Shown piece after piece: positions 59,854 through 64,000 of a stretch of DNA of 64,000 nt (position 1 is its first letter; each line of letters begins with the position of its first letter). The stretch comes from Microbacteriaceae bacterium (GTDB lineage Bacteria > Actinomycetota > Actinomycetes > Actinomycetales > Microbacteriaceae), in NCBI GenBank assembly GCA_031177985.1, contig JAPSJW010000002.1, positions 565,693 through 629,692 on the forward strand, written 5' to 3'. Made by a program: the position numbers and the translations under genes. The notes beneath the pieces are model-generated. The model was not told the origin of the DNA, did not search any database, and saw only the letters and a list, made by a program, of their open reading frames with translations.

Positions 59854-60546
59854 CTATCCTGCCCGCCTGCGGGGGCGGCGGAGGTTGCGGGCGATCGTGG
59901 TGATCGCCCGCACGACGTGGCGCGCGAACGATCCAGCGGTCAGCTGACGGGCTGAGATGCGCACCTCGAGCCCCCGCTCGTAGCGCACCCGGATCGGCGG
60001 CGTCAGCAGGAAGCTCAGGTCGAAGTCGTCGTGCACATCGGGCGTGCGGTGCACGTGCCGTCCCACCCGCTCCCACACCTCGCGGGTCATGCCGAAGTTC
60101 GACCCGAACACCGGCGGGTGGCCGAGCGCGGCTCCCACGACCCTGAAGTAGAAGGGCAGATAGAGCCGCTTTCCGACCCAGCGCCGAGCGGCGGAGCCCC
60201 CGTAGAACGAGGCTGGACCGGTCGCCGCGGCCAGGCGGCTGTCGAGCAGGTCGCGGAGGCGCTCGGCCCAGTCGTCCGCGGGGACGGAGTCGGCATCGAG
60301 TCGTGCGAGGAGCTCGCCCGTCGCGGCGTCGAAGCCGGTCGCGGCGGCGATCGCGATACCGCGGCGGGGTTCGCGCAGCACTCTGGCTCCCGCCGATTCC
60401 GCGACGAGGGCGGTGTCGTCCGTGCTCCCGTTGTCGACGACGATGACCTCCTCGGGCGGCTGGGTCTGTCGCGCGAGCGCCGCGAGGCACTCGCGCAGGG
60501 CCTCCGCATCGTCCAGGGCGGGTACGACGACGGTCAGAGAGGGCAC
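59854..60546 (-). CDS. Glycosyltransferase family 2 protein
   Basis: 230 residues. GT-A fold with VVVPALDDAEALRECLAAL at the N-terminus, the VVDNGSTDDT nucleotide-sugar site and the metal-binding LDADS motif. No C-terminal membrane helix. The acceptor is unknown; a cell-wall or exopolysaccharide role is likely. The GTG start follows TAGCGT (60553-60558, minus strand) by 6 nt. It is opposite to the neighbouring aspA gene. Confidence 0.9.
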   Translation of the reverse strand: MPSLTVVVPALDDAEALRECLAALARQTQPPEEVIVVDNGSTDDTALVAESAGARVLREPRRGIAIAAATGFDAATGELLARLDADSVPADDWAERLRDLLDSRLAAATGPASFYGGSAARRWVGKRLYLPFYFRVVGAALGHPPVFGSNFGMTREVWERVGRHVHRTPDVHDDFDLSFLLTPPIRVRYERGLEVRISARQLTAGSFARHVVRAITTIARNLRRPRRRAG

Positions 60547-60649
60547 GGTCAGACGCTACGGAGAATGGCGCAGCCGGACCGACCCCTTGCCCGGTGCACC
60601 ACCGGCGGCTAGAGCGCGCGACGCGCGTCGTCCGGACGGCGGTCGCACC

Positions 60650-61108
60650 TCAGTACTCGGTGCGCGCCTCGGCGGCCGACCAGCGCTCGAACGGCGCGGT
60701 ACTGCGCTCGGATGCTCCCCTCGTGACGCTGAGCACCTGGCGGGCACCGCCCTCGAAGTACTCGTAGAACGCGGCGTCGTCGAAGCCGGCCTCGGCGGCG
60801 TCGTGCCGGTCGGCGGCATAGACGACGCGGGGGATGCGCGCCCAGAGCGCAGCGCTCGCACACAGCGGGCAGGGCTCGCAACTCGTGTAGAGCACGGCAT
60901 CCGACAGCTCGAAGCGGCCGAGGGCGGCGCACGCGGTCCTGATCGCCACGACCTCGGCATGGGCCGTCGGATCGAGGTCGAGTGTGACGCGGTTGACCCC
61001 CTCGAACACCCGGCCGTCGCTGAGGACGACCAGCGCTCCGAAGGGCCCGCCGCCCGCGTCGACGTTGGCCGTTGCGAGGGCGATCGCGTGCTCGAGGTGC
61101 TCAGTCAC
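60650..61108 (-). CDS. Nucleoside/guanine deaminase family protein
   Basis: 152 residues. Zinc deaminase of the cytidine-deaminase-like fold with AHAEVVAI (zinc His and catalytic Glu, about residue 50) and the PCPLC zinc cysteines (about 80). The arrangement suits guanine deaminase or tRNA adenosine deaminase-like proteins; guanine deaminase is my preference because of the length and the YEYFEGGARQ C-terminal segment. GTG start after GACACT (61116-61121, minus strand). Confidence 0.87.
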   Translation of the reverse strand: MTEHLEHAIALATANVDAGGGPFGALVVLSDGRVFEGVNRVTLDLDPTAHAEVVAIRTACAALGRFELSDAVLYTSCEPCPLCASAALWARIPRVVYAADRHDAAEAGFDDAAFYEYFEGGARQVLSVTRGASERSTAPFERWSAAEARTEY

Positions 61109-61194
61109 GCCCCACAGTGTCCCATTCCACCGACCCCGACGGCCGCCCGGAGGGCATCGGTAGACTCAGGCCGAGGATCGAAGGGGACCCCGAG

Positions 61195-62736
61195 ATGCAT
61201 CAGTCCGCGCAGGCCCAGCAGGCCGCCGACACCCCGCTGCACGGTGACGAGAACCCCGAACGGGGCTCGCTCCCCGAGACGCCGTCGCTCGACGGCGGCA
61301 CGCGGCTCGAGGTCGACTCGCTCGGCTCCATGGAGGTGCCCGCCGACGCCTACTGGGGCATTCACACCGCCCGGGCCCTCGAGAACTTCCCCATCACGCG
61401 CCGGGCGATCTCGAACTACCCCGACCTCGTGCGGGCGCTCGCCAGGGTCAAGCAGGCGGCGGCCAGGGCGAATCGCAGACTGGGCGCGCTGGACGAGACG
61501 AAGGCGGACGTCATCGACCGGGTGTGCCAGGAGATCGTCGACGGCGCACTGCACGACGAGTTCCGGGTAGGGGTGATCCAGGGCGGCGCGGGCACCTCGA
61601 CGAACATGAACGCGAACGAGGTGATCGCCAATCGCGGCCTGGAGCTGCTCGGGTTCGCCAAGGGCGACTACGCGCACCTGCATCCGATCGACGACGTGAA
61701 CCGCAGCCAGAGCACGAACGACGTCTATCCGACCGCGATCAAGCTCGCGATGGTCTTCTCCCTCAACCGCCTCCTCGACGAGCACGCGCTGCTCTCGCGG
61801 GCCTTCGCCGACAAGGGCATGGAGTTCCACGACATCCTCAAGGTGGGGCGCACGCAGCTGCAGGACGCCGTGCCGATGACGCTCGGCCAGGAGTTCACCG
61901 GTTTCGCGCACACCCTGGATGAGGACTCGGACCGGCTCACCGAGGTGCGGCACTGGCTCAACGAGATCAATCTCGGCGCGACCGCGATCGGCACGGGCAT
62001 CACGGCCGACCCGCGGTACGCCGATGCGGTGCGGCAGGAGCTCGAGGCGCTCACCGGCATCCCGATGGAGACGGCCCCCGACCTCATCGAGGCGACGTCG
62101 GATGCCGGCATCTTCATGACGCTGAGCGGCACCCTGAAGCGCGCGGCGGTCAAGCTCAGCAAGATCTGCAACGACCTGCGCCTGCTCTCGAGCGGACCCC
62201 AGGCGGGCCTCGGCGAGATCACCCTGCCGCCGCGGCAGGCGGGCTCGTCGATCATGCCGGGCAAGGTGAATCCGGTCATCCCGGAGGTGGTCAACCAGGT
62301 GGCGTTCTCGGTCATCGGCGCCGACGCGACCGTCACCGCGGCGGCCGAGGGCGGGCAGCTGCAGCTCAATGCCTTCGAACCGGTCATCGCCCACTCGCTG
62401 CTGCAGTCGCTCTCCTGGATGACGAACGCCTGCTACACCCTGCGCGTGCACTGCGTCGACGGCATCCAGGCGAACACCAAGCGGCTCACGGCACAGGTCG
62501 AGTCGAGCGTCGGGGTCGTCACCGCCCTCACCCCCTACATCGGCTACCAGGCGGCGGCGACCCTGGCGCACACGGCCCTCACGACGAACGCCTCGATCGC
62601 GGAGCTGGTGGTCGAGTCGGGACTGATGGACGCGGAGCACGTGGGGCGGGTGCTGTCGCCCGAGCGTCTGAGCGGCGTGGCGCCGATCACCGGGGCGCTG
62701 CGGCTCCCCGTGCCCCCTGCCGAACGCGAGCCCTGA
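61195..62736 (+). CDS. aspA: Aspartate ammonia-lyase
   Basis: 513 residues of the aspartase/fumarase superfamily. The signature GSSIMPGKVNP is at about residues 357-367, GRTQLQDAVPMTLGQEF contributes to the active site, and NMNANEVIANRG with NRSQSTNDVYPTA complete the set. It interconverts aspartate with fumarate and ammonia. About 40 extra residues precede the family start (RLEVDSLGSMEVP). The ATG has GAAGGGGAC upstream and TAGACT as a likely -10, so this is one of the leadered genes. It could complete asparagine use together with the asparaginase, though far away. Confidence 0.94.
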   Translation: MHQSAQAQQAADTPLHGDENPERGSLPETPSLDGGTRLEVDSLGSMEVPADAYWGIHTARALENFPITRRAISNYPDLVRALARVKQAAARANRRLGALDETKADVIDRVCQEIVDGALHDEFRVGVIQGGAGTSTNMNANEVIANRGLELLGFAKGDYAHLHPIDDVNRSQSTNDVYPTAIKLAMVFSLNRLLDEHALLSRAFADKGMEFHDILKVGRTQLQDAVPMTLGQEFTGFAHTLDEDSDRLTEVRHWLNEINLGATAIGTGITADPRYADAVRQELEALTGIPMETAPDLIEATSDAGIFMTLSGTLKRAAVKLSKICNDLRLLSSGPQAGLGEITLPPRQAGSSIMPGKVNPVIPEVVNQVAFSVIGADATVTAAAEGGQLQLNAFEPVIAHSLLQSLSWMTNACYTLRVHCVDGIQANTKRLTAQVESSVGVVTALTPYIGYQAAATLAHTALTTNASIAELVVESGLMDAEHVGRVLSPERLSGVAPITGALRLPVPPAEREP

Positions 62737-62800
62737 GGACCGCCCGCCGGCACGCGCTGACGCACCGCGACGGACGGTCCGCATCGCCGACGATCCCTCG

Positions 62801-62806
62801 TATACT
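62801..62806 (+). promoter_or_regulatory. -10 box of the FtsX-like gene
   Basis: TATACT ends 6 nt before the ATG at 62813, the best -10 match of the leaderless set. Confidence 0.55.
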
Positions 62807-62812
62807 ATGCGG

Positions 62813-64000
62813 ATGCGCTCGGCCGCCCCCCATCCGGAGTCCCCCGGCGGCCTCGCGCTGGCGTCGTCCTCGGCGAGGGCGGGACACCTCGCGGCACTCG
62901 GCGCGGCCGCGGCCCTGTGCGCTGCTCTCGCGACCGCCATGTGGGGAGCGCTGGCGCTGGCGGCCGACGAGGCGGTGCGGCAGGCGAGCGCTGCTCCATC
63001 CGCCGTGCTCGCGGTCGAGCTCCAAGGTTCTGCCGACGGCGGTGCGCTCGCGGACGCGGTCGATGCCGCCTTCCCGGGTGTCCCGATGCTCGTCGAACGA
63101 ACGGGAGCCGGCTGGTCGGTACGGCCGGATGACGCCGCCGTCGGCGCTCGTCACCTCCCGGCCCTGGCACCCGGCGCCGAGGTGCTCGCCGAGGCCGACG
63201 GCATCTCCTCGGTCGAGGGCGGCACCGGGTGGGCCCTGCGTGTGACTGACGCGGTCGAGGCGGCCAGGTCGGCCGGCCTCACCGCCCTGGCGATCGTCGT
63301 CGCGGTCGCCGTCGTCGCCTTCCGGGAGCTCGCCCGGCTCCTGGCCGGCGTGCGCCGCTCCGAGGACGTGCTGCTGCTGTCGCGAGGCAGCTCCGCCCGC
63401 CGGCTCGTCGCCCGCACGGCGCTCGAGGCCCTCCTCGTCGCGACCCCCGCCGCAGCGCTCGGAGCGGCGGCGGGCTCCCTGGTGGCGCCCGACGTCGCCG
63501 CGGCGTTCGCTGCGGCGGGCGCGACCGCCGTCCTCGCCGTGCTGGTCACCGGGGCGACCACGGCGTCGGCCCTGCGCGGAGCAGCCGGCGCGGAACGGAC
63601 CGCGCTCGGTGAGCGCACGACCCGCGCGCTCGGCGCCAGCGCCGTCCTCGTCGTCGTCGCCATAGCTGCGGTCGCGCTCTGGCAGGCCCGGATCGCGAGC
63701 GCCTCGACGGCTACGGCGACGAACCCCTTCGCCGTGGCGGCACCGGCGCTCGTGCTTCTCTCGGGAGCGCTCGCCGTGCTCGTCGTGTCCGTCGCGGTCG
63801 CACGCGGCGTCGAGCGCACCTCCGCCCGCGGACGGGGACTCGGTCGCGCTCTCGCCGCACGGCAGGTCGCCCGCCGGGTGCCCGCCTTCGCGACGGTCGT
63901 GCTGCTGGCCGCCCTCGCTTCAGGGTCGGCCGTCGTCGCGGCGGGCTATGCCGCCGCTCGCGAGGGCGCCGGTGCCGCCGCGAGGGAGCTGCTGGTCGGC
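62813..64000 (+). CDS. FtsX-like ABC transporter permease, 3' end cut off by window
   Basis: 396 codons are open to the end of the window with no stop. Membrane helices occur near residues 28-52, 155-175 and in several later pairs; the stretch LLLSRGSSARRLVARTALEALLVATPAAALGA matches the FtsX/MacB permease repeat. It would belong to an ABC exporter or a lipoprotein/cell-envelope transporter, with the ATPase gene presumably beyond the window. The start follows TATACT by 6 nt. Substrate unknown. Confidence 0.82.
   Translation, partial: MRSAAPHPESPGGLALASSSARAGHLAALGAAAALCAALATAMWGALALAADEAVRQASAAPSAVLAVELQGSADGGALADAVDAAFPGVPMLVERTGAGWSVRPDDAAVGARHLPALAPGAEVLAEADGISSVEGGTGWALRVTDAVEAARSAGLTALAIVVAVAVVAFRELARLLAGVRRSEDVLLLSRGSSARRLVARTALEALLVATPAAALGAAAGSLVAPDVAAAFAAAGATAVLAVLVTGATTASALRGAAGAERTALGERTTRALGASAVLVVVAIAAVALWQARIASASTATATNPFAVAAPALVLLSGALAVLVVSVAVARGVERTSARGRGLGRALAARQVARRVPAFATVVLLAALASGSAVVAAGYAAAREGAGAAARELLVG

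Overview
The window is about 70% GC, uses many GTG starts and packs genes tightly. It reads as chromosome of a high-GC Gram-positive actinobacterium. Microbacteriaceae is the best fit: the gene orders dxr-rip-ispG-proS and nusA-ylxR-infB-rbfA are present, as are DUF2510, CWB2 and LAXTG-type surface proteins and a dispersed palindrome I associate with that family. The genus is an inference I cannot settle. I see no tRNA, rRNA, CRISPR array, transposase or phage gene.

Layout. 1-5.8 kb: asparaginase II and GABA aminotransferase, OsmC and DUF2330 proteins, a ClpP paralog divergent from a ClgR-like regulator, and a two-domain FKBP lipoprotein. 5.8-13.1 kb: dxr, rip (site-2 protease), ispG and proS, interrupted on the other strand by a Ser/Thr kinase and a lipoprotein. 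13.1-15.6 kb: a large cell-wall-anchored phosphoesterase. 15.8-20.8 kb: a MoxR, DUF58, two VWA and TPR-like cluster resembling Bat operons. 20.9-25.8 kb: nusA-ylxR-infB-rbfA with a strong hairpin over the infB ribosome binding site and a large nested inverted repeat before rbfA; rimP is not at its usual place. 25.8-31.0 kb: Fpg/Nei and MutY glycosylases, an RNB nuclease, a degenerate uridine-kinase-like protein, a P-loop kinase and a ketopantoate-reductase-like enzyme. 31.1-33.7 kb: truB, two small membrane proteins and ribF. 33.7-37.0 kb: an unknown protein, a CynX-type MFS carrier, a ROK kinase and an AHSA1 protein. 37.1-41.4 kb: a SorC/DeoR regulator, deoC and two aldehyde dehydrogenases, which fit deoxyribonucleoside and acetaldehyde catabolism. 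41.5-50.9 kb: envelope and surface functions (CAP-CWB2 protein, SGNH hydrolase, M20 peptidase, DUF2207, FAD-Rieske oxidoreductase, Stealth phosphotransferase, phosphoesterase). 51.2-64 kb: a SNF2 helicase, a DksA/TraR zinc-finger protein, homocysteine methyltransferase, a secreted glycoside hydrolase, a class IV aminotransferase, a DUF2510 membrane protein, a GT2 enzyme, a deaminase, aspA and the start of an FtsX-like permease.

A pattern runs through the whole window. At least 26 reading frames have a TANNNT-like -10 hexamer ending 5-7 nt before the start codon, which predicts leaderless mRNAs, and I used this to choose several starts. One of these promoters precedes a 13-codon ORF that overlaps the truB start. 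I found no clearly new multi-gene system. The best candidates for follow-up are the ClpP/ClgR-like pair with its LAA tail, the infB and truB leader arrangements, the Bat-like cluster and the stand-alone SNF2 protein.
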